From Bdellovibrionales bacterium (GTDB lineage: Bacteria; Bdellovibrionota; Bdellovibrionia; Bdellovibrionales; UBA1609): DNA of 64,000 bases. The position numbers and the translations under genes are program-made. Shown piece by piece: positions 8,188 to 17,783 of this stretch. Location: NCBI GenBank assembly GCA_016716765.1, contig JADJVA010000025.1:868001-932000 (forward strand). The letters are read 5' to 3'. Under the pieces are notes generated by a model. That model worked only from the letters and a program-made list of their open reading frames with translations, was not told where the DNA came from and searched no databases. Numbering within the stretch: position 1 is the stretch's first letter; each line of letters opens with the position of its first letter.

Positions 8188-8643
8188 ATGGCCAGGGACA
8201 AAAAGGATCTTGATTTTGAGTTGAATTTGATTCCCTTTATCTCGCTGTTGTCCGCTTTGATTTGCTCGCTTTTGCTCTCAGCCACTCTCATAAACATTGG
8301 TTCCATGAATGTGAAACATGCCATTGGCGGTCAGTCGCTGGCTGAAACGAAGAAGGTCCCAGTGGTTTGGGCTCACATGGAAGAAGATGGAGGCCTCACT
8401 TTTCTTCTCAAGGACGCAGTAAAGGTGTCAGGGAAATTTGAGAAAACGCGGGTCGATGGGATAGATGGCTCAGTAAACCTCGAGGGTGTTGAGCGTCAGT
8501 TGGGCACACTGAAAGGCCTTGTTCCAGAGCTGAAAACGGTACTGATCCAACCCAGGGTCAATTCTGTTTTTGAGCAAATCATAGCTCTCATGGATCTTTG
8601 CAAGAAGGTGGGTCTGGTTGATTTAGGTATAGCTCCTCTCTGA
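8188..8643 (+). CDS. ExbD/TolR-family biopolymer transport protein (first)
   Basis: A 151-residue protein with a short cytoplasmic start containing DFELNLIPFISLLSALICSLLLSATLI. The D-x-N-L-I-P-F pattern and the single membrane helix are typical of ExbD/TolR/AglQ/AglS. A periplasmic domain of about 110 residues follows. Start ATG 8188 has GGGGGA at 8175-8180; an earlier in-frame TTG at 8164 would put this site inside the gene. It probably partners the channel at 7410. Confidence 0.82.
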   Translation: MARDKKDLDFELNLIPFISLLSALICSLLLSATLINIGSMNVKHAIGGQSLAETKKVPVVWAHMEEDGGLTFLLKDAVKVSGKFEKTRVDGIDGSVNLEGVERQLGTLKGLVPELKTVLIQPRVNSVFEQIIALMDLCKKVGLVDLGIAPL

Positions 8644-8663
8644 GGAAAAATGGAGGCGAGGCC

Positions 8664-9161
8664 ATGGTTCGAAGTATTATCCAGCACACAGCAATGTCGA
8701 GCCCAATTGAGGCGGCCTCCCATATTTCCCCCAAAGAGGGCAAGAATCGAAAAAGTTTAGTTGCGGGCCTCATGATTACCTCACTTGTCGATGCGTTCTC
8801 AATTTTGGTGATTTTCCTTTTGGCCAGCTTTTCGAAGTCAGGGGAGGTTCTCAGTTTATCAAAAAACATGGAACTGCCGCCCGCAAACCTTTCCGATGAA
8901 TTAAAAAAAACAACTCTCATTAAGTTAGATTCAGGGAAGATATTTGTTGAGGACAAGGAAGTGACCATCAAAAGCTTGATAAAAATTCTCATTGAAATTC
9001 GAAAGCAAGCTGCCGCCTCATCTGGAAGTGATCAAAATGTTGAGCCATCCCTCACCGTTCAAGCGGATCGTCGCGTACCATATCATGAGTTGAGTCAGAT
9101 TGTTTTAGCTGGAGCTCAGTCCGGATTTGGCGAAGTGAGATTTGCTGTATTGGCTAAATAG
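8664..9161 (+). CDS. ExbD/TolR-family biopolymer transport protein (second)
   Basis: A 165-residue protein with a single membrane helix after about 35 residues (LVAGLMITSLVDAFSILVIFLLASF). The Asp in LVDAFSILVIFLL matches the proton-relay aspartate of ExbD/TolR. The periplasmic part ends with VQADRRVPYHELSQIVLAGAQSGFGEVRFAV, a recognisable ExbD C-terminal segment. GGAGG at 8652 precedes ATG 8664. Two ExbD-like subunits per ExbB-like channel is the AglRQS arrangement. Confidence 0.85.
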   Translation: MVRSIIQHTAMSSPIEAASHISPKEGKNRKSLVAGLMITSLVDAFSILVIFLLASFSKSGEVLSLSKNMELPPANLSDELKKTTLIKLDSGKIFVEDKEVTIKSLIKILIEIRKQAAASSGSDQNVEPSLTVQADRRVPYHELSQIVLAGAQSGFGEVRFAVLAK

Positions 9162-9166
9162 CGGAA

Positions 9167-12100
9167 ATGGGGTTGAGTGTGTTGAATTTTTATATAGTGA
9201 CTAGAGTCGCCCTGGGATTTCATCTTTCTCTGTCAATATCGGCCATGGCTTCAGATCGATCAACTTCAGGTGGGGAAGGTGATGTGTCGAAGCTGGCTTC
9301 CTCCTCTGGGTACAAGTCGAAGGATCAAGATCCTGGAACGACAGACCTTCTTATTGGCAAATTTGAAAAGGTGTATCTCAATCTTCCTCCAGAAGACGAA
9401 TCAAAGATCCCTGTAACTTTGCGTTTGGCTGATCTTTTGGCAGAAAAGGCCCGTCATTTGTCAAACGAGGAGGCGGCAAAGACCTGCACAGAGTGTGGTT
9501 CGGGAAATCGGGAGAGAGAAAGGGCCATCGGCTACTACTCTGAGGTGGTAAATAAAATCTCGGAGGACAGGCGCGGAAGAGTTTTATCCCAAATGGGTCA
9601 CCTTTATGAGTTAAATGGTGAATCCAATAAGGCCTTCGATCTCTATCGAAAGATCGCTGAGACAGATAAAAATCCCGAAATTTTGGCGGAGGCTCAGAAT
9701 TCTCAGGGAGATTTGATGTACAGAAGACGTCAGTTCAAAGAGGCACTTAAGTATTACGAGGGAGCCCTGAATTTCAAAGACTTCGGAAATCGAGGTTATG
9801 CTAGGTATCGGCAAGCATGGTGTCTTTTCAATCTGGGCGAGCTTGATACAGCGAAGAACATATTAGAGGAGATATTAAAATCACCTTCTCTACTGACTCG
9901 CTCGGAATCAAAAAGTGACGGAATCATCTCCATCGATAAGCAATTTCAAGAGGAGGTTTCGAGGGATTTAGCGACCTTTGTCTCCCGCAAGGGGACGACG
10001 ATGGCTGATGTTGAGATGATTTACAATCAAAGTCCTGAGAGCGCGCGAGTAGAAAATGTCACGTATCTTGCCAACGAGTTGGAAAGATTGGGACAGGCGA
10101 GTCAAAGTGCCGGTGTTTGGAAATTTCTATTGAACAAGCAGTCGGATCCTGTGAAGCGCCTGGAAGCCCATGTTCACTTGGCCCAGTTAGAGTCAATTCA
10201 AAATCACAGGGATGATTCCGTAGAGCAATTCGAAAGGGCTCTGAACCTTTGGAGGCAGATTGGAAATTGTACCGACGGAAGTTGCAAGGAGCTCAAACAG
10301 CGAACTAAGAACTTTGTGGTTGACTGGAATCGTGAGGTTAAAATTAATCCTGGTTCTGATCTGCTGACGGCTTACGAAAAATATTTAGAGGTCTTCAATA
10401 GCGACCTTGATATGGTGGTGTGGGCGGCCCTGCTTGCTCAACAGAGGAAAGAATGGAAGAAGGCGCTGAGTTTTTTTGAACGCGCAGCTGCGCTCCGGCT
10501 AGCAACAGATTCCAACTACATGACGGAGATGCCAAGCTATGAAAAACTACTTTTGAGTCAAATCGAAGTTGGAGAGCAGTCGGGAAGTGACGAACTTCTT
10601 GCTCATGCTTTTGACAACTATGTCCTCAAAAGCAAGGAAAGGAGCAAGTGGGTAGAAGTTAACTATCACAAGGCTCATCGTTTGTATAGAAAGGCCGACT
10701 ATACAAATGCGGCCCTGGCTTTGCACGATGTTGCCTTGATGTCTGAAAATCAGTCTTTGGAAATAAAAATTCAGGCCGCTGATCTTGCGATGGATTCTCT
10801 CGTCATTTTAAAAAGAGATGGGGAGGTTGAGAAATGGGCGCTGGAATTCTCCAAAATCTTTAAGGACAAGGCGAACGAATATGAGGATCTTGCACGGCGA
10901 TCTGTGCTCAATCAAGCCGTTGCAGAGTCGGATCGATTGATTGATTTAAATAGGATACAAAAAGCTTTGAGAATTCTTGATCGTTTTAAGGTGCAAGGAG
11001 CCAAAGATCCTGAATTGATTTCGTATTACAAAACCAAATTGATTTATGCTGAGAAATTAAGAAATCTTCCTCAAGTCTCTGACTCTATCGACAAGCTAAT
11101 GTCCATTAAGTCAATTGATGAAAAGGACCTTCAGGTGGCTTTGGCAAGTAAGGCGTGGCTAGCCGAACTCAAACTTGATTTTAAGACCGCATTGAATGTT
11201 TCTGAAAAGATGAAGAGTTCGGAGGATTCAGAAGAGAAATTTTTAAAGTTGGCGATGTATGCTAATCTTGCTGGAATTGAATCAAAGTCCTATTATCAAA
11301 AGCTTTTACAGCGGACAGCGGATCCAGCGAGGCGCCTTGGCCTTGCTGTCAGGCTGGTGAGGGAATCAAATCATTCGCAAAAGGTATTTGACGAATTAGC
11401 ACCAATTTTGAGAACGGACACTGAGGCCTATGCGCAGTTACAGTACGAGATTTATGTCAAGTTTGGCGATCGCCCCGGGGCTCTGAAGCGTCTGTCGGGT
11501 GATGTATTATCAAAAACGGAATCGGCCAAGTCCATTTGGCGCGAAGACTATCTTGCCCGATATAATGTCATTAAAGATAGAATTCAGCCTCATTCGCTGA
11601 GCTTCAAGAATGATGCGGTTCTTGCACGTACTTTAAAAGATCGCATGGCGATGTTAAGTAAATTGGAAGTCATGTTGAAGGAGGCAATGTCCAAGGAAGA
11701 TTGGACCAGCCAGATGTTAACAGTTGGTTTACTAGGTCAGGAATCAAATCGAATCTATTCTGATATCCTGGCTCTTCCAGTTCCCCCTGGAATGAATGAT
11801 CAACAGCAGGCAGAGTATTTGCAGTTACTTTCTCAACAGGCTGCTCCTCATCAAATCAGAGGATCTGAATTGACTGCAAAGTTTGCAGAATTTTGGAGTC
11901 ATGATGGTTTACTCGCAGGATTTCGTGAAAAATTGTCGAGTCAAACAGGTGTTCAGAGAGACAGATATTTGTCGGAACTAAAATTGGTGGCCACGGTAGC
12001 ACCTGATTCATTGAAGAAGTATCTGGAGGAAATAAGCACGTCTCCAACAAGTGAAAATGGAGTGGCAATGCCTTCTTTGGTGGAGCTGGAAGGCGCGAGA

Positions 12101-12253
12101 AGCTTGGTGAGAGACAATCCGTTTGATCGTGATCCCCTTGAAAAGCTGCTTGTTCTAGAAAGAAGGATGGGAAAGGAAGAGATGGTCGGATATTTGGAGA
12201 GGCGCCTGGCCCAGCTTGCGGATTCACCACCAGTGTCTACAAAGAGGGAGTGA
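9167..12253 (+). CDS. Large exported TPR-repeat protein (Glt-like)
   Basis: About 1028 residues, with an N-terminal hydrophobic segment that looks like a signal peptide ending near SISAMASD. Most of the rest is helical tetratricopeptide-like repeats, e.g. AIGYYSEVVNKI, KAFDLYRKIAETD and KEALKYYEGALNF near residues 120-210. No catalytic motif is seen. Large periplasmic TPR proteins are part of Glt-type gliding complexes, and this one lies directly behind the motor genes. ATG 9167 is given; GTG 9179 with a GGGG upstream is an alternative and would give a cleaner signal peptide. Confidence 0.75.
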   Translation: MGLSVLNFYIVTRVALGFHLSLSISAMASDRSTSGGEGDVSKLASSSGYKSKDQDPGTTDLLIGKFEKVYLNLPPEDESKIPVTLRLADLLAEKARHLSNEEAAKTCTECGSGNRERERAIGYYSEVVNKISEDRRGRVLSQMGHLYELNGESNKAFDLYRKIAETDKNPEILAEAQNSQGDLMYRRRQFKEALKYYEGALNFKDFGNRGYARYRQAWCLFNLGELDTAKNILEEILKSPSLLTRSESKSDGIISIDKQFQEEVSRDLATFVSRKGTTMADVEMIYNQSPESARVENVTYLANELERLGQASQSAGVWKFLLNKQSDPVKRLEAHVHLAQLESIQNHRDDSVEQFERALNLWRQIGNCTDGSCKELKQRTKNFVVDWNREVKINPGSDLLTAYEKYLEVFNSDLDMVVWAALLAQQRKEWKKALSFFERAAALRLATDSNYMTEMPSYEKLLLSQIEVGEQSGSDELLAHAFDNYVLKSKERSKWVEVNYHKAHRLYRKADYTNAALALHDVALMSENQSLEIKIQAADLAMDSLVILKRDGEVEKWALEFSKIFKDKANEYEDLARRSVLNQAVAESDRLIDLNRIQKALRILDRFKVQGAKDPELISYYKTKLIYAEKLRNLPQVSDSIDKLMSIKSIDEKDLQVALASKAWLAELKLDFKTALNVSEKMKSSEDSEEKFLKLAMYANLAGIESKSYYQKLLQRTADPARRLGLAVRLVRESNHSQKVFDELAPILRTDTEAYAQLQYEIYVKFGDRPGALKRLSGDVLSKTESAKSIWREDYLARYNVIKDRIQPHSLSFKNDAVLARTLKDRMAMLSKLEVMLKEAMSKEDWTSQMLTVGLLGQESNRIYSDILALPVPPGMNDQQQAEYLQLLSQQAAPHQIRGSELTAKFAEFWSHDGLLAGFREKLSSQTGVQRDRYLSELKLVATVAPDSLKKYLEEISTSPTSENGVAMPSLVELEGARSLVRDNPFDRDPLEKLLVLERRMGKEEMVGYLERRLAQLADSPPVSTKRE

Positions 12254-12255
12254 GG

Positions 12256-12576
12256 ATGGGACAAATTTTGTTGAGAGGACGATTAATTTTTATTTTTCTA
12301 GGAATCATCGGGTTCGCCTGCGGTCAGCTCTCTTCTGTTGGCTTGGAAGCAAAAGCGAAAGATGAGAAAGTAAAAAAGATTGAGAAACAGGATGGCGGTA
12401 AAAATACGGATAAATTATCAACAAGTCTTAGTTTTGAAGACTTATTGGTACAGGGAACATATCATTTTTCAGATGAAGCTGTTGCGACGGTGGAGGAAGA
12501 TAAGGTGTTGGATTCGCTATTAGTCATACGCAAGGACTTCAAGGATAGAATCAAAAGAAGTGCAAGCCGTTATTAG
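12256..12576 (+). CDS. Small exported protein of the gliding operon
   Basis: A 106-residue protein with a signal sequence or anchor (RLIFIFLGIIGFACGQLSSVGLEA), then a lysine-rich linker and about 60 residues rich in acidic and basic residues. The Cys in IGFACGQ might be a lipobox, but the pattern is not ideal. ATG 12256 is preferred because GAGGGAG lies five bases upstream; GTG 12250 overlaps the previous stop. I do not recognise the family. Its place in the operon suggests a periplasmic accessory. Confidence 0.6.
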   Translation: MGQILLRGRLIFIFLGIIGFACGQLSSVGLEAKAKDEKVKKIEKQDGGKNTDKLSTSLSFEDLLVQGTYHFSDEAVATVEEDKVLDSLLVIRKDFKDRIKRSASRY

Positions 12577-12638
12577 CGATATTTTTGATCGGATGTGTAG
12601 CTACATAAAGGTCTAAATCTTTAGGTTTTGGAGATGTG

Positions 12639-13934
12639 ATGCAGGGAACTTACGGGCGGTTGATTTTAGAGAATGAAATGGGTCGGGTTGTTCGAACTCT
12701 TGATTGGGAGAGTGAATCAGCTGTTCTCGTTTTTCGGCACGATACCAACCGCATTGAAATTCATCCAGATCTGAAGTGGCTGGATCAGGAAGGCGTCGGA
12801 TATACAACGATCCTTGATGAAATTTCTCGCACTCAGCTTGAACTGAAACCGATTGAGATAGAAGGAATTGGTCGATTGGCGCTCGTTCCTCAAGTATCCA
12901 ATCATGAAGTAAATATCAAAATATTCGAGGAGGATGGAAGTCGACATTGGTGGCGGAGTCTCGCAATGTCGACAGTCGGTATTGGTGGATTGATTTTTTT
13001 GTCTTTAACAATGCCTCGGGAGAATCTCCAATCAGTTGAGACGCCAACGGAACACGTCGTAAAACTAATCAAAGAGAGAGCCCAAGAGGTGGTGGAGCAG
13101 CCAGCGCCGGCGAAACCATTGGTGGTGGCACCGAGACAAGCCCTGCCGCATTCGTTTGGGAGATCTTCAGGTGGACCTCTTATCGGAGGAGGAGGGAGCG
13201 GTGGAGGGATCAAGCGTATGGGTGCTCTCGGAGTACTCGGAACTTTGACAGCCACAGGTCAAAAGCAGTTTGGGGGAGTGAATTTGGGTGCTATCAAAAC
13301 TTCCCCGGGTCCAGGGCGAGGGGGAGGATCTGCGAGCAGTGGTGGAGTTCAAACAACACTCTATGGGCGAGGAATTTTGTCAGCGCCCTTAGGTGGTGGA
13401 GGAAATATCTATGGCTCGGGAGGCCTGGGGACGGATGGGGTCGGCTCGACAGGCAAGGGTGGAGGTCAAGACGGTGGGGGCCAAATTGCTCTCTATGGAG
13501 CGAACGGAGACGGTACCAGTAGCTACGGAACTAAAGGCAAAGGTGGCGGCAAAGAGGGCTATGGACAAAATACCATGATAGGTTCGGCTGGTGGCGCTCC
13601 CGTACCTCTGGGGAGAGAGGCAATTATTCAGGGCGGTCTCGACAGTGAAATGATCTCGGCGGTGATTCAAAAAAATATGGGACAAGTCCGATTTTGTTAC
13701 GAGCAGGGCTTGCAGGGTGATCCAAAACTTTCGGGTAGAGTGGCCATAAATTTTATTATTGGAACAAGTGGATTGGTAAAAATTGCGGACATAGGCAGCA
13801 CATCGCTCAATTCAAAGATCGTTGAAGACTGCATTCTGCTTCGTTTGAAATCATGGAAATTTCCGTTACCCGAGGGGGGAGTTGAAGTCAAAGTATCATA
13901 CCCCTTCCTATTACGTAGGACCGGCCAGGGCTGA
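12639..13934 (+). CDS. TonB-like protein with AgmX/PglI C-terminal domain
   Basis: About 431 residues. The N-terminal ~100 residues resemble a small cytoplasmic FHA-like or signalling domain. A single membrane helix follows (SLAMSTVGIGGLIFLSLTM). Next comes a Pro/Gly-rich periplasmic stretch with many GGG, GSGG and GKGGG segments. The last ~100 residues (MISAVIQKNMGQVRFCYEQGLQGDP, LSGRVAINFIIG, KSWKFPLPEGGVEVKVSYPFLL) are the AgmX/PglI C-terminal domain, a TonB-like fold. This is the architecture of GltG/GltJ, which cross the periplasm from the motor. ATG 12639 has GGAG five bases upstream. Confidence 0.82.
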   Translation: MQGTYGRLILENEMGRVVRTLDWESESAVLVFRHDTNRIEIHPDLKWLDQEGVGYTTILDEISRTQLELKPIEIEGIGRLALVPQVSNHEVNIKIFEEDGSRHWWRSLAMSTVGIGGLIFLSLTMPRENLQSVETPTEHVVKLIKERAQEVVEQPAPAKPLVVAPRQALPHSFGRSSGGPLIGGGGSGGGIKRMGALGVLGTLTATGQKQFGGVNLGAIKTSPGPGRGGGSASSGGVQTTLYGRGILSAPLGGGGNIYGSGGLGTDGVGSTGKGGGQDGGGQIALYGANGDGTSSYGTKGKGGGKEGYGQNTMIGSAGGAPVPLGREAIIQGGLDSEMISAVIQKNMGQVRFCYEQGLQGDPKLSGRVAINFIIGTSGLVKIADIGSTSLNSKIVEDCILLRLKSWKFPLPEGGVEVKVSYPFLLRRTGQG

Positions 13935-13950
13935 GTTCAAGAGGATGGTT

Positions 13951-15327
13951 ATGCAGAGAGAATTGTTGTGCAGTTTCGGTGTTCTATTTTTTCTTTTTGG
14001 CTGCAGTGGAGGTACGAGTCAAGATCCTCTCGCAAAGCAGCCTGAAAACGTGAGGCAGGGCATTCCACCCAGCGATAAACCCAGAGAGAATAGAAACCCT
14101 ATCCCTCGTGAGGCCATGAGGCTTGAGATAGAGCCAGAAATTCCAAATTTTGCAGAGAATCAAGAAGGTGTCTTGAAAATCAACGGAACTATTCTTGGCT
14201 TTCTAGATGAAGCCTTTGAGATTGAAATCAAAAATCTTCCTAAAGGTGCGAGCTACGACCAGGCTACTGGAAAGATGGTTTGGACACCTGATGCGGATGT
14301 GGTGATTGGGAATGACTACATGGCGACTTATGAGCTGGTGGTGCAAATGAGCACACTGAGATCTCCGGTTCTGTCGATGATACGCAAGATACCCTTGTTC
14401 GTTCAGAGAAACGCAGAACGCCCAGAGATCATTTCGGTAGAGACTCCAGCGGAGGTGATCGAAGGGACCGTACAAAAAATGACTGTCACTGTTCGCGATC
14501 TCGATTCAAATGATGGTACCTTATTCATCTTTCGAGAGCCTCATTTAACTCTTGTACAAATTGAAAATACAATACGAGATGGATCATCTTTAGTAAAACT
14601 GGCCAATTCAACAATATTGAAACCCAACCCTGAACGAATGGATCCCAAAGATCCAAAATATGATCCCAATGTTTGGATATTTTCCTTGATGGTGGACGCT
14701 AGAGATAAGGAACTAACGAGCGGACGAGACATTTTTAACTTTGGCCTTATTGCTACCTCTCGATTTGGTCGGCCTTCTGCGGAGGGCGGAGTGCCGAGTC
14801 AGCCGCGCCTTGTTTCAATACCTATTATTTCGAAAGTCCCAAGGGCTCTGACGACCTGGCCAGATACAATTTTGCGGATTAAGGAAAACGAACGAACAGT
14901 CATTAACTTCGATGTTTATGCTCCGATAGGGGCACTTGGCTTTCGGGCGCAGCCCGAAGGAGATGGAGTCCTTGATCCCGTTGAGATCAAGGAAAATTGT
15001 CATCCGCTGATGCCTGGAACTGCTGAGTGCAAGTGTGTGAAAGATAAAAGTTGGAGATATCAGTGCAGCATGACTTGGCAGCCGCCGAAGTCGCAAGAAA
15101 CTCCACCGACTGATCCAACGCCAACGCCCGCACCTGCACCTGCACTTGCACATAAGTCTGTCCCATCGCCGGTACCACTGCAATTCGAAGACGTCAAAGC
15201 AGACTTGGGCAGGTATCCCATTGCTTTTCGGGTGATCAATCGAAATGCCTATCGACCATCCGATTCTGAAATCAGTGAATTTGTTAGGCATGTTGAAATT
15301 GTCAAAGACCCAGTTGTGGTGAAATAG
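13951..15327 (+). CDS. Lipoprotein with Ig/cadherin-like domains
   Basis: About 458 residues from ATG 13951, which gives a clean lipoprotein signal peptide with lipobox LFGC (Cys18). AAGAGG lies six bases upstream; a longer frame back to 13882 overlaps the preceding gene and is unlikely. A putative-Ig/cadherin-like repeat with GASYDQATGKMVWTPDADV lies near residues 95-130, and a second beta-rich domain follows. A Pro/Thr/Ala-rich linker (TPTPAPAPALA) lies near the C terminus. It probably belongs to the outer-membrane part of the gliding complex, by context only. Confidence 0.68.
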   Translation: MQRELLCSFGVLFFLFGCSGGTSQDPLAKQPENVRQGIPPSDKPRENRNPIPREAMRLEIEPEIPNFAENQEGVLKINGTILGFLDEAFEIEIKNLPKGASYDQATGKMVWTPDADVVIGNDYMATYELVVQMSTLRSPVLSMIRKIPLFVQRNAERPEIISVETPAEVIEGTVQKMTVTVRDLDSNDGTLFIFREPHLTLVQIENTIRDGSSLVKLANSTILKPNPERMDPKDPKYDPNVWIFSLMVDARDKELTSGRDIFNFGLIATSRFGRPSAEGGVPSQPRLVSIPIISKVPRALTTWPDTILRIKENERTVINFDVYAPIGALGFRAQPEGDGVLDPVEIKENCHPLMPGTAECKCVKDKSWRYQCSMTWQPPKSQETPPTDPTPTPAPAPALAHKSVPSPVPLQFEDVKADLGRYPIAFRVINRNAYRPSDSEISEFVRHVEIVKDPVVVK

Positions 15328-15369
15328 GTTTAGGTTGGAGAGGATGACAGCAATGGAGCGGATACAAAA

Positions 15370-16074
15370 ATGGAATTGATGAAAAGACAAAGAGGAAGAA
15401 TTTCCAAACTGATTTTGGCTTTTATTTCGTTCGCAGTCATGAATACAAGCGTGGCCGACCTGATGGAGGATTTTAATTCCCTGGGTGGAAATAATGTTCT
15501 TTTAGAAAAAGCCCAGGCACTTAACCCCGACACTAAAATTGAAATTGTTCAGAACCGTATCGTCAATCGTCACTTGAGAAATGAATTTCAATTTGGTTAC
15601 GGCAATGTTATTGGAGGAGACGCTTATTTAAATAGTCAGTACGCAGGCCTGGACTACAGTTTTCACTTTAATCCGCGATGGTCTTTAGGATTTAAGTATT
15701 CCTACTATATGAATGAATTGGCCTCAGAGGGAAGCCACTTAATTAGCCAATTTGGTTACATTCCTGAATTGGATTGGCCAAAGCAGTCCTATCAAGGGGT
15801 CATCAACTATTACCCTATCTACGGTAAGTTTAATTTCTTTGGTATTGGGATCGTTCATTTCGATTTTTATGTCTTGGCGGGATACGGCAACATTGAACTG
15901 AAATCAGGTCATACGGCGGCAGTCACAGCTGGTGGTGGTTTTGGTTTTTGGTTTTCTCAACATCTCACCAGTCGTTTGGAATTACGCTATCTCAATTATG
16001 AGAGCGAGAGACTGGCGGGAGCGGCAAATATGAAGTTGATGGTAGCAAATTTTGGGCTTGGGTATTTGTTATGA
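15370..16074 (+). CDS. Outer-membrane beta-barrel protein
   Basis: A 234-residue protein with a signal peptide (LILAFISFAVMNTSVA) and alternating aromatic/hydrophobic strands such as LDYSFHFNPRWSLGFKYSYYMNEL and LTSRLELRYLNYESERLAGAANMKLMVANFGLGYLL. Eight or so strands are plausible. It resembles the small outer-membrane beta-barrel family found in myxobacterial and Bdellovibrio gliding loci (GltA/GltB type). Its stop overlaps the next start by four bases (ATGA), which suggests translational coupling to the TPR gene. Confidence 0.75.
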   Translation: MELMKRQRGRISKLILAFISFAVMNTSVADLMEDFNSLGGNNVLLEKAQALNPDTKIEIVQNRIVNRHLRNEFQFGYGNVIGGDAYLNSQYAGLDYSFHFNPRWSLGFKYSYYMNELASEGSHLISQFGYIPELDWPKQSYQGVINYYPIYGKFNFFGIGIVHFDFYVLAGYGNIELKSGHTAAVTAGGGFGFWFSQHLTSRLELRYLNYESERLAGAANMKLMVANFGLGYLL

Positions 16075-17783
16075 ATACAAAGTATTTTTGGTTGATTGAA
16101 CTCTCTCTGGCATTGACGTTTACGACGGCGACGGCGACGGCGACGGCCACGGCCACGACCACGACCACGACCACCAAGGACAGAAGCGCGCGAGTCGATA
16201 ATTCAACTGAACAAGAGGACCTTTTGAATATTCTCGGCGCAGAGCCTGATGATGCTCTTTTTCAAGAACACCATGAATGGACGATCTCCCTGCGCAAGGA
16301 ATTGGGAAACCTCACCGCGGAACAAAATATCTTTCTTTCTTTTCTAGATAAGAATCAATATGAGAAGGCCATTTATCAGTGGTGGCCAGCTTTTGAAGCA
16401 AGTGATTTTCGAAAGACGTCTTCTGGGCGAGCTCTGTATGCATTTCTTTTGTTTAAGAATCAACTAGAGGTGAATGGTCTTCAAAACCTAATGGATATTG
16501 AGAAGCCAAATGAAATTCACTCTGATCTGGTAAAGCTTTGGAAGCTTTTGGTTCCCGCAGGGAGCTCTGTATGGAATTTAGTTAAAGTGAATTGGAGCGA
16601 TGAATGGACGACTGTCTTTGATGTCGCAACAGAGGTCCAGGTGCGTAGTCGCCAAATGCATGATCTGTCCGATACAGGAAAAATCTTTGAATTGTTGAGA
16701 AAAACGGGACTTGGTAGTCGTGAGCGCTCTTGGCTCGAGTGGCAGATGGCCCTTGGACTTTCGCTGGCTGGGGATGTTTCCAAAGCGGCAAAGGTATTGG
16801 CCCATTTAATGAAGGACAAAAACCAGCTGATTTCAGAAGATATCCAAAATGTCACTGCAGCTCGATTGCTTTACCAGCAGGGTTATTTGGGTCCTGCAAT
16901 CAATTATTATTCTAAAATCCCCATGCAGAGCGAATACTGGTATACGGCCCAAGAGGAAATGGCTTGGTCCTATATTAGAAAGGGAGAGCCACAGAATACC
17001 TTGGCGGTAACTCAGACTTTGATGCATAAGGATTTTGCTCCTCAGGTCGGTCCTGAGACAATATTTTTGAGAGCATTGGCTTTTCTCAAAGTTTGCGACT
17101 ATCCGGAAGTTGTGAATACAATCAATGAATTCAGGAAAAGATTTAAAGACAGAGCGCAGATCATGATGTCGTTGAGGGAGACGGGTCAATCGCCTGATAT
17201 CGAAAAGTTGATGACCGAACTGAGAAAGGGAAGAGTTCGATTACTTAGCCTTGGGTCCTCGGCAGGCAGAATACCAAGTTATGTGAGTCGTGATGAAGTT
17301 CTCTTTGATCTCGTGCAGGCGCAGAAGGCTCTTGAAATTGAAGCTCAGTTAGCAGGAGATCTCTACTCCCGGTCTTTGACTGGAGGAAGCGATCAGGTTG
17401 GTTTTCAGGCTCGATTGGAGGATCTTAAAAAGCTAGCAGAACAGAAACTTCAGAGCGCAAAGAGCGCAACCTATGCTCGTATTAAGGACTTGGCGAGCGA
17501 CGAGGTAAGCGAAATTCAGAGGATTTTACAAAAGATGCAAATTGTGGATGCGGAGGTTATTCAACAGATAGATAGAGCTGATCGAATTATTCAAGCAAAT
17601 TCAAAAATGAAGGATCAAAATAAACGGAGGAGCGATGATCTGGTTAAATTGGGTTCGACTGGGAGTCGGGCCAAGCACGCGGTAAAATATCCATTTGAGG
17701 GTGAAACCTGGTTTGATGAGTTAACCAATTATAAAGTGAACATCAAGAAGGGTTGCTTGGCCTCTCGTGGAGGAGCCCATTGA
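16071..17783 (+). CDS. Exported TPR-type protein with low-complexity leader
   Basis: A 570-residue protein. It starts with a signal peptide that runs into a Thr-Ala/Thr tract coded by a six-base microsatellite (16122-16175). The body is helical with tetratricopeptide-like units (ALGLSLAGDVSKAAKVLAHLM, GYLGPAINYYSKIPMQ, EMAWSYIRKGEPQNTLAVTQTLM) and ends in a long coiled-coil region (residues ~430-530). It overlaps the barrel gene upstream and the vWA gene downstream by four bases each. A GltC-like periplasmic role is likely by position. Confidence 0.72.
   Translation: MNTKYFWLIELSLALTFTTATATATATATTTTTTTKDRSARVDNSTEQEDLLNILGAEPDDALFQEHHEWTISLRKELGNLTAEQNIFLSFLDKNQYEKAIYQWWPAFEASDFRKTSSGRALYAFLLFKNQLEVNGLQNLMDIEKPNEIHSDLVKLWKLLVPAGSSVWNLVKVNWSDEWTTVFDVATEVQVRSRQMHDLSDTGKIFELLRKTGLGSRERSWLEWQMALGLSLAGDVSKAAKVLAHLMKDKNQLISEDIQNVTAARLLYQQGYLGPAINYYSKIPMQSEYWYTAQEEMAWSYIRKGEPQNTLAVTQTLMHKDFAPQVGPETIFLRALAFLKVCDYPEVVNTINEFRKRFKDRAQIMMSLRETGQSPDIEKLMTELRKGRVRLLSLGSSAGRIPSYVSRDEVLFDLVQAQKALEIEAQLAGDLYSRSLTGGSDQVGFQARLEDLKKLAEQKLQSAKSATYARIKDLASDEVSEIQRILQKMQIVDAEVIQQIDRADRIIQANSKMKDQNKRRSDDLVKLGSTGSRAKHAVKYPFEGETWFDELTNYKVNIKKGCLASRGGAH
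16122..16175 (+). repeat. Hexanucleotide microsatellite inside the signal region of a TPR gene
   Basis: Units ACGGCG (x3), ACGGCC (x2) and ACGACC (x3) follow one another without a break and code for alternating Thr-Ala and then poly-Thr directly after the signal-peptide core. Any gain or loss of whole units keeps the frame, but loss or gain of one base would stop translation. Confidence 0.8.

Noticed and set aside
13882..13950. Longer start for the Ig-like lipoprotein
   Set aside because: It overlaps the AgmX-domain gene and would hide the lipoprotein signal peptide that starts at 13951.
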